Source: Acholoe squamosa (taxonomy: Eukaryota > Annelida > Polychaeta > Phyllodocida > Polynoidae). Taken from it: 64,000 nucleotides of DNA. The notes below the pieces were generated by a model. The model did not search any database. It was given only the letters and a program-made list of their open reading frames with translations, and was not told the DNA's origin. Positions 1-11,182 of the stretch are shown piece by piece. Made by a program: the position numbers and the translations under genes. The first letter of the stretch is position 1, and each line of letters begins with the position of its first letter. Location of the stretch: assembly GCA_949317995.1 (NCBI GenBank), contig OX439043.1, positions 3,526,501-3,590,500 of the forward strand, given 5' to 3'.

Positions 1-2
1 AG

Positions 3-2093
3 CCTCCCTCAAAGGTCAGGATTCCAAAGAGGGAGAGAAGGAGAGTCAGAGCAGAGAGAAGGTATAAGAAAAAGATCATGAAGAAATCAGATCATCCAAA
101 GAAAAGGTTTACTTTCAGTGATAAAATTAGCCCACAACATGATTTGATTCAACAGGAGGAGCATATGTGGTTTGGTCCAGATTTAATGGATCTAGCAGTG
201 CTAAGAGCTGAGAACGCACCACATCGAGAGTTTAAAAGAAAGAAGTACACAGCTGAGGTCAAGCGGCAGTCAAAAGATCACTTCCCACTCGTTGGTATCT
301 CTAGAGAAGAGATGTGGGAAGAGCAGGAGGGTGATGACTTCTGTCATAGTGTGAGGGACTATCTAGTTAATGATAGGTTGCCACTAGATGCAAAGCAAGC
401 TAGGGCTTTGGTGTTGAGAGAAGCTCATTACACTATAGTGGACAGAATATTGTACTTCATGGATGTCTCATTTGGACCAAAGGCAGAGGTTACAGCACTG
501 ATTGTTGTGCCCCAAGGGCTAAGGTTGAAGATTTTGATGGCACATCATGATGACCCAATGGGAGGTCATCTTGGTGTCAACAAAATGTTGGGTGCAATGA
601 GATCCAGGTATTTTTGGCCTAAGATGTCACAGGATGTCACTGATTATTGTGCCTCTTGTGAAGACTGTGCTCAAACAAAGAGAATGACAAGGCCAATTAA
701 ACCTCCTCTAATCTTAAGAGACCCATGTCCAAGGCCCTTAGACACATGGAACCTAGATGCCCTCGAAAGATTGCCTCCGACACTCAATTTCAATGAACAT
801 ATATTAGTTCTTGTTGACTATTATTCAAGGTTTGTTGTTTGCTTTGCAGTAAAAGATCTGACAGCAGGCACAGTGTCCAGGGCATTCTACAACAAGATGA
901 TTTGTAGGTTTGGAACACCAAGACGGTTGGTTATGGACAATGGCAAGTCCTTTGCAAGTAAAGTATTTGAGTCAGTGTGTGCTACCTACAACATCCAACA
1001 ACAATTCAATTCTGTGTTGCATCCTCAGGCCTCAGGTCTTGTTGAGAGAACAAACCGCTCAATATTAGGAGTGATCAGGAATTATGTGAGTGAGAATCAA
1101 AAAGACTGGGACAAGCATCTGGAGGCAGTAGAGTTCAGCTTGAATTCTACACCAGCGTATGCCACAGGGCATACAGCCTTTATGATGAGTCATGGAGTAG
1201 AACCTCTATTTCCAACTGAGAATCAACTCAAATTTGATTCAGAAGAGGTTAAAAGTGTGAATGAACATCTTGCAGATATTCTCAAGTCCCAGGAGATAGC
1301 TGCAGAATGTGCAGGAAGGCACATGAAGCATGTCCAAGAACAGATGAAAAAGCGGTATGATCGTGGAGCATATGATCCAAAATTGAAGGAGGGAGATATA
1401 TGCTGGTTATACTGGCCAAGAATCAAGGACCCAAAGACAAAATTGAAGTTGGCCAAGATATTCCATGGACCATATCTGTTGGTGAGATACCATACTGAAA
1501 CAACAGTGTTTCTGAGACATGCCAAGAGTGGGAAATTTATGAACAGGCCAGTGACAATTATGAGACTAAAGAAGGGATTGTCAAGGGAAGAGGTAGAAAA
1601 GAGATGGGCCAAACCTATGGCTGATGAACCAAATATCCAAGATCCAGAAGATCTAGATGAGGGTGATCTCCCGGTGGACAGTTTCACACTAGAACTGAGA
1701 ATAGAGGAGCCAGATGACGATCAGGTGCTGGAAGATATCCCGAAGGGAGAGGATGAGGAAGATATGGAGGATGGACAGACAAGTGAGCCAGAGACAGTGC
1801 CCACAGAACCACCTCCAACTGATCCTCCAGCGCTGATTCCAGTGAGTCACAGACTTGTGCCCAGGGCAGCAAAGTCGATACCCATCGATGGCCTACCCAC
1901 ATATCATGAAATAACTAAGATTAGTGATGTGTGCAAACCAAGAGGAGAGGGTGTGAAATATTTAGTCCACTTAAAGGATGGAGATACTTTGTGGTTATCT
2001 ATTGACCATCTTGATGCACTGGCCAAGAGTAAATTTTTGACAACAGATCTCACAAATAGAGTCAGAGATGTGCCGAGATTAAGATCTCGGTAA
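3..2093 (+). CDS. Pol polyprotein C-terminal part: retrotransposon integrase
   Basis: The integrase of an LTR retrotransposon inserts the element's cDNA into host DNA. The frame has no stop from base 3, so the Met at 78 is probably internal and the protein continues upstream of the window. Counting from that Met: a leader typical of the RNase H-integrase junction (1-150), an HHCC zinc finger (about 156-199, ending CASCEDC), and a catalytic core with D227, D287 (in MDNGKSF) and E323 (in VERTNRS). The 35 residues between D287 and E323 give the DD35E signature. A GPY/F-like motif (HGPYLLV) follows near 463, then an acidic, proline-rich stretch (about 520-600) and a tail (about 620-650, KYLVHLKDGDTLW) that weakly recalls a chromodomain. 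No stop or frameshift is seen over about 690 codons, so the copy is young or still active. Confidence 0.9.
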   Translation, partial: PPSKVRIPKRERRRVRAERRYKKKIMKKSDHPKKRFTFSDKISPQHDLIQQEEHMWFGPDLMDLAVLRAENAPHREFKRKKYTAEVKRQSKDHFPLVGISREEMWEEQEGDDFCHSVRDYLVNDRLPLDAKQARALVLREAHYTIVDRILYFMDVSFGPKAEVTALIVVPQGLRLKILMAHHDDPMGGHLGVNKMLGAMRSRYFWPKMSQDVTDYCASCEDCAQTKRMTRPIKPPLILRDPCPRPLDTWNLDALERLPPTLNFNEHILVLVDYYSRFVVCFAVKDLTAGTVSRAFYNKMICRFGTPRRLVMDNGKSFASKVFESVCATYNIQQQFNSVLHPQASGLVERTNRSILGVIRNYVSENQKDWDKHLEAVEFSLNSTPAYATGHTAFMMSHGVEPLFPTENQLKFDSEEVKSVNEHLADILKSQEIAAECAGRHMKHVQEQMKKRYDRGAYDPKLKEGDICWLYWPRIKDPKTKLKLAKIFHGPYLLVRYHTETTVFLRHAKSGKFMNRPVTIMRLKKGLSREEVEKRWAKPMADEPNIQDPEDLDEGDLPVDSFTLELRIEEPDDDQVLEDIPKGEDEEDMEDGQTSEPETVPTEPPPTDPPALIPVSHRLVPRAAKSIPIDGLPTYHEITKISDVCKPRGEGVKYLVHLKDGDTLWLSIDHLDALAKSKFLTTDLTNRVRDVPRLRSR

Positions 2094-4773
2094 ATGTGTA
2101 AATAAATTCTAAATGGAAAGTATTCTAGTTTATAGATGATGGTGCTTATATTTTTAGGTGTACCCGTTGCGCAGCGTGTTACACTTGTGGTGCTTATACT
2201 GTGTGAAATCTGTAACTGAATACCATACTATTTCTAGAGTAGTAACTGTCTTTCTATTTTACTGTTTCATATCATGCATTATCCAGATGTATGATGTAAT
2301 GGGGATGAACTTACAGTCTTAACACTATGTTTACATGCTTTTCTTTTCGCGACAGGAGAGCTATAGGTTTGCATAGATGTTTGTAAGATAGAACCAGATT
2401 TTTAACCTTGTAATTAGTACATGTAGTGTCCTAAGCAGGCAACCCAGCCTCTTAGACTACTGGTGATGTACACATATTTTTCTCATTTGAGCTCAACCAC
2501 CAAAGGGCAAGCCAGCTCATGGTGTATAAAGTAGAGCTCTGGGAACCCAATTGAAAGAAAGGGGTTGAGTATCACATCTATATGCCAAACCAGGTGTACA
2601 GAAGTTATATGAAACCTAACAAAGACCATTTCAGACAAAAAGTCTATCTATGTGGTAGCAAGCCCAATTACTTCTAACTATTAAATTGAAGGGACAAGTG
2701 TATCATTGTGATAAGCTGTGAAAGGAGCAGACTAAGGTTCATTGCTATGTTTCACCTCATGGAGGACTAAAAAACAAAGCTAATGTTTTTGTTCAGTTCC
2801 TATTAGCATCATGATTTTATATTTTCTTTACGATTTAACCCGAATAGAGGGGTGATTAGGCAGTGCTTTGGTAAGGTTCCATACTGATACGAGTATTTGG
2901 TTCCAAAAGACCAGCATTATGTACCTAGATCAACCTCATTGGACAAAAACAACCTGGATTTGACTTTAAAATCAATGTGTGGTACTGAGAATGTGACAGG
3001 AGCAGATGCCAGAGGTATTTGGGTCTGTAGGTGGTGTGTTGTGACACATAGGGGCATAAGTTGCATGGAGTGTTGCAAGAGCACAGGGGACACATAAGAG
3101 TAAGCTTGGGATGCAGGGGCCCAGAGGAAATAGCTGCATCCAATAGATGTCTAATGTGCCAAGTCAGGCAGCATAAGACGGTGTGTAGGAGCCATTGACC
3201 TGATGTGTGGTTTGGCTGAGTAGAGGCAAGCTTTGAATGTGATTTCCCAGCCACCTATCTGAGTTAGCTTTGAGCTATTTGTCTCAGTTTAAATACCACT
3301 CATTGTTACAGATTTGAGAGAATAGCTGGCAGGTTAAAGGTAAGTCTTTAATTGCGTAAAGTAAGTCTAAGGATAATAACAGAGAATTAGTTTAGGATGT
3401 TTAGATCGAGCCAGGAAGCTGTTCCCTAAAGGTAAGTGGAATTAAGTTTAAGGTGCTACGTGAAGAGATTCTGAACTGAGTATTATTGGTTGTAGAAAGT
3501 ATGAGACTTACATTGTTACCCATGCCATGGTTGAGATGAGTGTCATGTATGCCATGTTTTGATTGTGTTTATTTCACTTTTTTTTCTTTGATAATCAGAT
3601 GCTGAGTTTATGTAGGCTAGGTGCCTGGTTGAAATAGATGGCTGATGATATCAATGGTAGCAGTAGGGCTTCGAGACGGTGACTGGTGTTAAAGGGTGGA
3701 CTGGTCACAAGTCATACCTTTCGGATCCAAGCACAATACAAAGGCATGAGCACATGATTGACAGAGATATTACATGGTGGGTTTTGTCTCTCGGCACAGG
3801 GACAAGCCCATTATGTGTCAGCCAACCAAGAAGTTACTTTGCTTGAGTCCCCATCAAGTTTTGTTATCTATTGGAAGGTTTAAGAAGATTTGATATGTAT
3901 GATGATCATATGATGATATATAGGTGATAATTATTGTAACTGGAAAAGAAAATATTTTGTATTGATTATTTTCAACAAGGTAAATGTATCAAACTTGATG
4001 TTGAAATTTTTATATGTATGTGAGGGTCTTGAATAAGATCCTGGTTGATGCACAATCAGTTGTGACAAGATCTGCAAAAATGGGGCTTAGTGCAGGGGGT
4101 ACTAAGACCCCTTCTTGCAGTACATGTCACAGTTAGCTATTTCTGTGCTGTGATATAATTCATGTGTATAATTTTGATGAATATGTATTTGTTTTTGTCA
4201 GAGATAAGATAGGATCTTGAATAAGATCCCGGTTGATAAATATAATCAGTAACAAAGATATATGGTAGTCTTATGGACAGTGTGTTATATTCAAGAATTG
4301 TGAGTTTTAAAAGGACCAGTTAGATGTTTGGTTATACTATTTGCATGTACAAAATAAGAATTTTTTTTCATGCATTATTCCATTTAAATAAAGTAACTTA
4401 TGTAAAAAAAAAAAAAAAAAAAAAATTGAAAATACCCATAAAAGCGGTGAACTCTCAGGTGATTATAATTAGTTTTGAGTGGTACAAAACGTTTTAGTTC
4501 CCGAGGTGTAATGTAGGGTTATATCTGCGGAGCTTTGGTATTATGATGCAATGTTATATAACATATAATATTGGAATCTTATCAAATGTCATTTATTTGT
4601 ATATTGATGTTGCAAAAGCATTTTGATACATATATTTGGTTAGAAATATGATGGGTGTTAGAATGCAACTGTGTGGGCTGTCAGCTCCAGGGTGGAGGTG
4701 GAGGTGCTAAAGCTGGTACTCCCACTTAGTTTCAGTGCCACCAGCCCCCCCCCCCCACCTCCACCACTCAGGG
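2094..4773. other. Non-coding 3' region of the gypsy-type element
   Basis: I see no plausible gene here; the open frames are short and overlap on both strands. A diverged direct repeat built on a TTGAATAAGATCC core occurs near 4028 and 4215. At 4387 an AATAAA is followed 15 bases later by a run of about 22 A (4404-4425), which looks like a retroposed 3' end or an A-rich slippage tract. A G-rich/C-rich pair near 4688-4770 could form a hairpin just before the LTR-like start. Long spacers between pol and the 3' LTR are known in some gypsy elements. Confidence 0.4.
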
Positions 4774-5318
4774 TGTGACAACCAAGCCACACACTAGTTG
4801 GGACTTGTTCAATGCCCAAATATGGTTATAGCAGGCTAACAATTATGAGGTTAAATAGAGTTGGAAAGGTTAGAGACAGTCAGTAGCAGTCCAGAGAGCA
4901 AGAAGCTAGGAGCCTAGTAGCAGCAGTTCCCAGTGTGGAGTGGCTATGGGAGCAGATATAGCCAGGGACTGCTAGGACTCTAGGGGTGGGTTATATATGC
5001 TACCAGGAACCTGTAGCATTATAACCCTAAAGGTACTGTGACTTTACTTAGAACCCTCTGCCTGTTTTAATGTTGTATTTTGTTAAGCTCTGGGACCTGA
5101 ACTTTATTATATTGTGAACTGTGTATGGCTATGTACTGTGAGACTGGTACTGGATATTTGATAATATGAACTACTATTGAGAATATTGTGACCTTTTGAT
5201 GGATATCTCCTGAGATAGTGAGTAACATTAATAAATATATTATAAACCGCATACTAGCTTCCCATTTGGTATTTTGTATTATATTTTGATCCCTAAAACC
5301 TTGATATTAAGCCATAAG
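4774..5318 (+). repeat. Putative 3' LTR
   Basis: The segment begins with TGTGACAACC, a common type of LTR start. It contains a TATA-like box (ATATATGC near 4994) and an AATAAATA polyadenylation signal near 5231, in the order expected of an LTR. The right end cannot be fixed without the 5' LTR, and no clear polypurine tract abuts the left end (a GGTGGAGGTGGAGG run lies about 75 bases upstream). Confidence 0.35.
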
Positions 5319-6191
5319 TGAAATATGGTGTAATTATAGTAGAAAGCAATCACTTTTAGGCAGAAGGCCCAAATTCTGCCTTTACCTAATCTGTGTGGGG
5401 GTTATATCTGTCCCATATAGTGACGGTAGGCAATCAGCCTTACCCTAACACACGCAAATCCCATAGAGTACCGGACATCCAGGGGTGCCAGGACTGTGTA
5501 TATATAGTGTTAATTGCGGTACGATGCATCAAGATTCATGATGCACCAATGCAGCACTGGCGAGTTACTCGTAGTGCGGCAATGGAGCTAAGGGGGGGGG
5601 GTTACTCGCCAGGACTATCCAGTCAATAGTCAGTCATTTCTGAAACCTCCCCAGCCGGCTCTAAACATATGGGTCATAGAAAAACAAGAGAGAAATTTCT
5701 CAAAATCACAAAATCATTCAAAGATTAGATGGAAAATGAACAGAAAAATTGAAAATAAATCAGGAATTTTTAAACCTAGGATATGTAGAAGAAATACAGC
5801 CAATTGAGTAAAAGAAATAACTCCTTTGTGAAAAATAGAGAGATTTGTAAACCAGGGGTCAGAAGTAGGGGGCCTCAATTGGACACTTATCTTATCTCTT
5901 ATCCCTGATCTTGTCAAAACTTCTCTGACTGACCACTGACTATATCTGTATAGGATTCAGTATGGAGGCCTAGTGGGGCCACCATCTTGAATTTTGCTGG
6001 TTGAGCTAAAACCCACTGATAAGACATACCATGATGGGTACCTTGTTCCTGGTTAACACCCACTTCCAGGGATATGCTGGTCCCATCTTATCAGTTCTTA
6101 TCAGTGTGTGTCGCTGGAACCAGCTCCAGACCAGCTAGCGGCCAATACTGAAGAAACTGGGGTCTTTAGAGTGAGTAATACAACAAGCAAC
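5319..6191. other. Intergenic; MITE remnants
   Basis: No gene is seen. Around 5515-5625 lies a fragment of the TTAA foldback family (GATGCACCAATGCAGCACTG followed by GGCGAGTTACTCG). Around 5955-6105 lies a diverged foldback piece related to the repeats at 22809-23285 and 59610-59690 (shared ATGATGGGTACC core and TTATCAGT motif). Confidence 0.4.
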
Positions 6192-6357
6192 CAGGGGCGG
6201 ATCCAAGTTATGGAAAATGAGGGGGTGCGGCCCAAAAGAAGGGGGCGCAACCCCTATTTTTTTGCAATTTCTGGGGTCCAAAATATGTAATTGAACCCTT
6301 AATTACTGGTGGAAAAAGGGGTGCGCGTTCCCCCGCCCTCCTCTAAATCCGCCGCTG
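6192..6357. mobile_element. MITE with CAGGGGCGGATCC ends
   Basis: A 166-bp element with inverted ends CAGGGGCGGATCCAAG and CTAAATCCGCCGCTG. It has no coding capacity. A degraded relative starts at 6441 with CAGTGGCGGATTTAGA. This terminal type is widespread in animal genomes; I see no clear target duplication, so the superfamily is not assigned. Confidence 0.6.
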
Positions 6358-6440
6358 TGGCAAGGCAAAACCTGTTCTCTTTACTGGCCTGGCACAGCCT
6401 TTTCATTTTGACAATCTATGTACAAAATGTACTTATGTTA

Positions 6441-6592
6441 CAGTGGCGGATTTAGACGGGGGCACAGGGGGGGCCTCCAGTTTTGCCAGTAGTCAAGAGT
6501 TGGGTTTCATCTTTTAACCCCAAAATTCATAGGCCAAAAAGGGTCTTAATAGGCCCTATAGGGGCGCAACACGTCCTTTTCAAAACCGGGTC
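6441..6592. mobile_element. Second, degraded CAGNGGCGGAT-type MITE
   Basis: It starts with CAGTGGCGGATTTAGA and shares with the 6192 copy the G-rich start and a stretch on GGGGCGCAAC. Its right inverted end is not recognisable, so the end coordinate is approximate. Confidence 0.4.
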
Positions 6593-7978
6593 GCTGGGCT
6601 CACAGTGGAGAGTCTATAACATTAAAGGATTATTTTAGTGACATGCCTGACCATTCAATACTCCTGATCACTAATCAATAGTTTGGCTATTACAATAGTA
6701 ACATTTTGAGGTATTTGCCAATAAAGCTAAACCCTGAATTTAAGTGCATGGCTCGCATAGGGCTGGGGGCACCCCTGAATCTGCTGGCACTATTCCGACC
6801 TAGCGGGATGGGGGTGGCGCCGTAATGTCTACATGAAGCTGGTTGCAAGCATGTACCTTACACTGGTTGTAGGGTACAGTTATGTAATATCTTGTAGGAA
6901 TCCACTCGCTCCCACATTGCCCAGGTAGCAAAAATGGTGTGGCCCGAGTCTGGGCCAGAGCGGGCTCCTGATGTGGGCCACACTGGGTTAACACAGTGGG
7001 CGCCCGATGGGTTTTGTCCTCAGCAAAGGGTCTGGGCCACACTGGGCTAACCGATTCGGGCACAGATCTGTTTGAAATTGGGCTCACCGATTTGGGCTCA
7101 AAGTGATTTTAACATGGGTTTTTGGTGTGGCCTAAAGTGTGCTGCCCGATTTGATGAAAAATTAGTGGTGACATGTTAAAAATTCTTTTTGAGAAATTTA
7201 TCCAAAATCTTTTCTTTTTTTTTAAAGTCAATAAGCAACAAATCCTTGAGCTAATCTAACCCCCCCCCCATCACCAAAGCAGTAAATGCAATATCTACCC
7301 AAGTGGAAAGGCAGAGCAGTACCATTCATTTGAATCAAACTCATTCAGCCAACACAAGGCACTTTGATTCATTAAAGTGACATTCTGGCCTCAATCTTCC
7401 CCCACTAATTCCCTATGTAGGAGTAGAGAAGTGAGCCTTCAAGTTCATAATGACTGTACCTCTGCATATCTGCTCTTGTTCCAAGTTCAGTGCAATAGAA
7501 ATGGTGTTGTCATTCCACTACTACTCAGATGACCTTGATTTGCACTTTTGACTAGAAACATCTAAGTATTTCCAGACTATGAGAAAGTCTGCACATTATT
7601 ACTTCATATCTGATTTAGTAGTCTATTCCAGTTGTCCTATGTCTAAAAGAAATAAGTTTGGTATGGGTAGGAGAATTCTGCCTGGAGTGCTGTGAAACCA
7701 CTTTGTAGTGAGTCTGCCATGGACTGGCCTACAGGGGCAGGGGATATTTTTGGTTTCTCAATTGCCTCTATATATAGTCCTCTTATACCTGGCCAAGTGT
7801 GGGACCTGTTTGCCCCCACACCACAAATACACCTTGCAAGCCTACTAGTACAAAGAAAGACATGAAGCTGTTCTTTCCAGGACTAGTCAGTGTTGCCTTT
7901 TACATGAAATATCTGGATCCCTACTATGAACCTACCTGTGTATTAATGGTATAGGGAAAGTGTCCTACAGCAGTGGTG

Positions 7979-8499
7979 GAGGGAAGGGAGGGGGGAGGGC
8001 AGGGCAGGGTGAGAGGAGGGCAGGGCAAGGTGAGAAGAGGGCAAGGCAGGGTGAGATGAGGGCAGGGCAGGGCAGGGCAGGGTGAGAGCAGGGCAGGGCA
8101 TGTGAGCAAAGGAGATGCCAGGGCAGTGCAGGGTGAGAGTAGGACAGGGCAGGGTGAGAGGGCAGGGCAGGGTGAGAGCAGGGCAGGGTAAGAGCAGGGC
8201 AGGGCAGGGTGAGAGCAGGGCAGGGCAGGGCATGTGAGTGAAGGAGATGCCAGGGCAGTGCAGGGTGAGAGTAGGGCATGGCAGGGTGAGAGCTGGGCAT
8301 GGCAGGGCGAGAGCAGGTCAGGGCAGTGTGAGAGCAGGGCAGGGCAAGGGTGAGAGCAGGGCAGGGCAGGGTGAGAGGAGGGCAGGGCAGGATGAGAGTA
8401 GGGCAGGGCAGGGTGAGAGCAGGGCAGGGCAGGGCGAGAGCAGGGCAGGGCAGGGTGAGAGCAGGGCAGGGCAAGGCAGGGTGAGGGCTGGGAGTGAGA
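7979..8499. repeat. GGGCAGGGCA minisatellite
   Basis: Tandem array built on GGGCAGGGCAGGGTGAGAGC with a period of about 20-26 bp. It includes two higher-order copies marked by GGAGATGCCAGGGCAGTGCA near 8110 and 8245. The long open frames it creates on both strands are low-complexity artefacts. Confidence 0.85.
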
Positions 8500-8678
8500 G
8501 TGAGTGAGTAATAGATGCTTAACGCCATTTCGACAGCTAAGGTCATATTCATGGCGAGATCCTCATTACACAAATTCATAGAGGAATGTGTCAGTGCCTG
8601 CGCATATGTGCACCACACACATCCTGAGGGGATAGGAAAGAGGAGAAATAGACCCTTTTAAGTGGGCTAGGGAGGCCC
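8500..8678 (+). mobile_element. Tailless SINE-like retroposon, copy 1
   Basis: About 180 bp, from GTGAGTGAGTAATAGATG to TAAGTGGGCTAGGGAGGCCC. It is closely similar to the copies at 10039-10218 and 54287-54468. It has no poly(A) tail and no coding capacity. This copy is at the end of the GGGCA minisatellite, and no target duplication can be read in that low-complexity flank. Confidence 0.6.
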
Positions 8679-9213
8679 AGGGAGGGCAGGGTGACAGAAG
8701 GGCAGGGCATAGCGGGGTGAGAGGGGGAAAGGGCAGGGCAGGTTGAGTGGAATGAGGAGCAGATGGAAGGGGTAGGGGATGGATAGGGGAGGGACGAACA
8801 AAAAAGAGAGAGGGAGGGGGAACACTCATCACAGAGTTTAGAACAGTTCAGAAGATGAGGCTGCCCTGTCCAAACCCACTCTCACCCCAGACTAGGAAGA
8901 CTTTATGCAGCTAAGTACCCATCTTGGGATGCCCATTTTGAAACCATCCTGGGCCCAATGTGGTTGCCCATTTTAAAGCTGACCAGTGCCCAAATCGGGC
9001 GGCCCAATGTGGCCCAGACCGTATGCTGAGGACAAAACCCGTTGGGAGCCCAACGGGCTCAAGTGGGTTTGCCCGATTTGGGCTGCCCTGTGTGGCCCTG
9101 ACTGGAAACCCAGCATCTGCCGAACCTAAAACCCATGTACTGAATACTGCCCGCTTTGAACCACCTTATCCCGGGTAAAACCAATTTGGCCCCGAGCGGG
9201 CTTGCTACATGGG

Positions 9214-10024
9214 TGTACAGCAAAAGTACTGTTAGGCCTCAGAAGGTAGCTCAATGTGACTTGAAATTATATATTTACAGGTTCAAAGGTATGGCTAGTG
9301 TAGGCTATCACCTATCACACCTCCTGGTGTGAAGTCTTCACACCTATAGGTGTGGACACTCACCCATGTATCTTCTGACCCCTGAAGCTGCAGATCTTGC
9401 GAGAATGCATGTTAATTAGGCCTTAGCTGGTAGCTGCAGTGCAGTCACACCTGCATGCACTACCAGCATGGCACTAGCACCCACTGGTACACTTACAACT
9501 GCGGTATAGTACACATATCCGTGTACCATGTTTACTGACTGTGAAATGCCATGTTCAATCCAACGTAACATGTAGTAGTATTACTGCCATCCCTAGGTAC
9601 ACCCTTAAAGCTTGTGATTCATTGACATTACGATGCAAACAAAAAGAGGTAATGATGAATAATTTCACCAGGATGACACTTCTCAACACGCTAGTCATTC
9701 CAGCTGCAGTGACAAGTGGTAGACCAATAACCTACCTGAAGGGTTCTCAGAAGCTGCGGCTAAATAACTTGCTACGGTTGAAATTTTGCCATTGACCATT
9801 GCTCGTCATGATGCCTGAATGCATGTCATCAATGGTGCATCATGCTCACCAAAAGGGTGCATCATGACCACCTAAAGGCATGATGCACTCCTCCATTCGC
9901 AACGCTACTAAATATAAAACCAAAAAAAAATAACCAGGGATCCTCATAAAACTGAACACTGAACCACTGTAATTGTAAATCATTAGACTACCGGGTAGGT
10001 TAGTTTCTACAAGAAGCCCCAGGT
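9214..10024. other. Intergenic; TTAA-family remnant
   Basis: No gene is seen. Around 9810-9895 there is a piece of the foldback family (CATCAATGGTGCATCATG and GGCATGATGCACTCC). The rest shows nothing I can name. Confidence 0.4.
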
Positions 10025-10038
10025 GGCAGTACTGTGGT

Positions 10039-10218
10039 GAGTGAGTGAGTAATAGAGGTTTAACGCCATTTCGACAGCTAAGGTCATATTCATGGCGAGA
10101 ACTAATTACACAATTTCACAGAGGAATGTGTCAGTGTCCGCGCATATGTGCACCACACACATCCTGAGGGGATAGGAAAGAGGAGAAATAGACCCTTTTA
10201 AGTGGGCTAGGGAGGCCC
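10039..10218 (+). mobile_element. Tailless SINE-like retroposon, copy 2, with 14-bp TSD
   Basis: The element runs from GAGTGAGTGAGTAATAG to GGGCTAGGGAGGCCC. It is flanked by a perfect 14-bp direct repeat, GGCAGTACTGTGGT, at 10025-10038 and 10219-10232. A long, variable target duplication with no terminal inverted repeat marks retroposition. The GTGAGTGAGT...TTTAACGCC start recalls SINE heads I remember from molluscs, but I cannot verify a tRNA origin, and no clear A and B boxes were found. Confidence 0.8.
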
Positions 10219-10417
10219 GGCAGTACTGTGGTACACACATGTACAAGGAGTCTTTGTGAAAAACGAAGGATCTCTGGCTAATTTTGGGACAAGGAATGTG
10301 CCATTATTTTGATGACTTTTTTATACAATGTAGATGCTTAATGCCTCTAAAGATATTCTACGGAGCAGAACTGTGGTTGCTAGGGACCAGGCAAAGGGTC
10401 AAATTACATAGGCAATG

Positions 10418-10859
10418 CCCGGTCCCCGCACTCAAATACCATACTAGACACCATCAGTGTTATGGATTTCCAGACTGACCCCCATTTCCATGGATTTGAG
10501 GCTGAAAATACCCCCTTTTTTATGCTAAAACACGGATTTTTGGGCCCCAAAAATACCCCTTAATTTCAGAAAATGCAGACATTTTGACCAGACCCCCCTT
10601 TCTTCAAAAAGCATGGATGTCTCAACTCTCAAAACTGGTCGTTTTTAAGGGGAAATAGAGATATTTTTAATCATCTGAATCCTTGTCTATATGTAAGGGC
10701 AAAACTATCCCCTTTTGGCCAATTTTCACGGAGTTTACCTAACAAATAACCCCCTTTTTCTTGAAATTCAAGGACATTTCTAAAGAGCAAAAAACACCCC
10801 AATCTCCGTGTTTTTTGTAACTGATGGTGTCACACTTGGTCCAGACTGCGGGGACCGGG
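10418..10859. mobile_element. Non-autonomous DNA transposon, 8-bp TSD
   Basis: A 442-bp element with inverted ends CCCGGTCCCCGCA and TGCGGGGACCGGG. It is flanked by a perfect 8-bp duplication AGGCAATG at 10410-10417 and 10860-10867. The interior is rich in CCCCTTTTT/AAATACCCC blocks and has no gene. A second, diverged copy is at 59171-59576. An 8-bp TSD is usual for hAT, but the ends do not follow the hAT CAG start, so I leave the superfamily open. Confidence 0.8.
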
Positions 10860-11182
10860 AGGCAATGTACTAGAAAAAGTGACCTTTTTGCTGATTTCTC
10901 TTCTAATATTGCAATTAGAAAATAATGCATCAAGTATGACATGTAAATTTTGAATATCTTTCAGATCCTGTAACGCATTTTGCTGAAAGTGGTCTAGATC
11001 TTTTCCGATAAGAGTTTTAACACCTTTTGCTAGTACATTTCCTATTTAATTTGACCCTTCATGAGGATTGTTATCAGTAGGCAGATAAGCCCATAAGGGC
11101 CGCACCGGTTGCTATGACGCCACTGTTGCTCCCATGAATAGATGTTTTTGACTAAAACCACCTCTCTGTATCTCTCCCCCAG

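Larger units (their letters stand above)
1..5318 (+). mobile_element. Ty3/gypsy-type LTR retrotransposon, 3' part
   Basis: The window opens inside the pol reading frame of an LTR retrotransposon and runs through its integrase, a long non-coding 3' part and a putative 3' LTR. The integrase order (zinc finger, DD35E core, GPY/F-like module) follows the Ty3/gypsy plan. No env-like frame is seen between the integrase stop and the LTR-like sequence. The 5' part and 5' LTR lie outside the window, so the right border, set at a CA near 5318, is a guess that could not be tested against a second LTR. Confidence 0.6.
6921..9213. mobile_element. About 2.3 kb inverted-repeat DNA element enclosing a minisatellite and a SINE
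   Basis: The left end reads CCCAGGTAGCAA and the right end, read inward, CCCATGTAGCAA. Both are followed by diverged but similar sequence rich in GGGCC and TGTGGCCC, over about 200 bp on each side (6921-7150 and 8925-9213). Both arms contain the AGGACAAAACCC core or its complement, with its CTGAGGACAAAA context. The middle has no gene; it holds the GGGCA minisatellite (7980-8500) and a SINE-like copy (8500-8678). No target duplication is apparent. Confidence 0.45.

Noticed and set aside
1223..1902. Minus-strand frames across the integrase
   Set aside because: Shadows of the plus-strand integrase with no domain content.
78..2093. Polinton integrase instead of gypsy integrase
   Set aside because: The leader before the zinc finger and the GPY/F-like module fit LTR-retrotransposon pol, and the Polinton ends lie far away at 36.3 and 49.7 kb.
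4404..4425. Poly(A) tail of a processed pseudogene
   Set aside because: An AATAAA precedes the A run, but no coding remnant lies upstream and no target duplication was found; left as an A-rich tract in the gypsy 3' region.
7924..8832. Ala/Pro/Cys/Leu-rich frames over the GGGCA repeat
   Set aside because: Low-complexity translation of a minisatellite, open in several frames and both strands.
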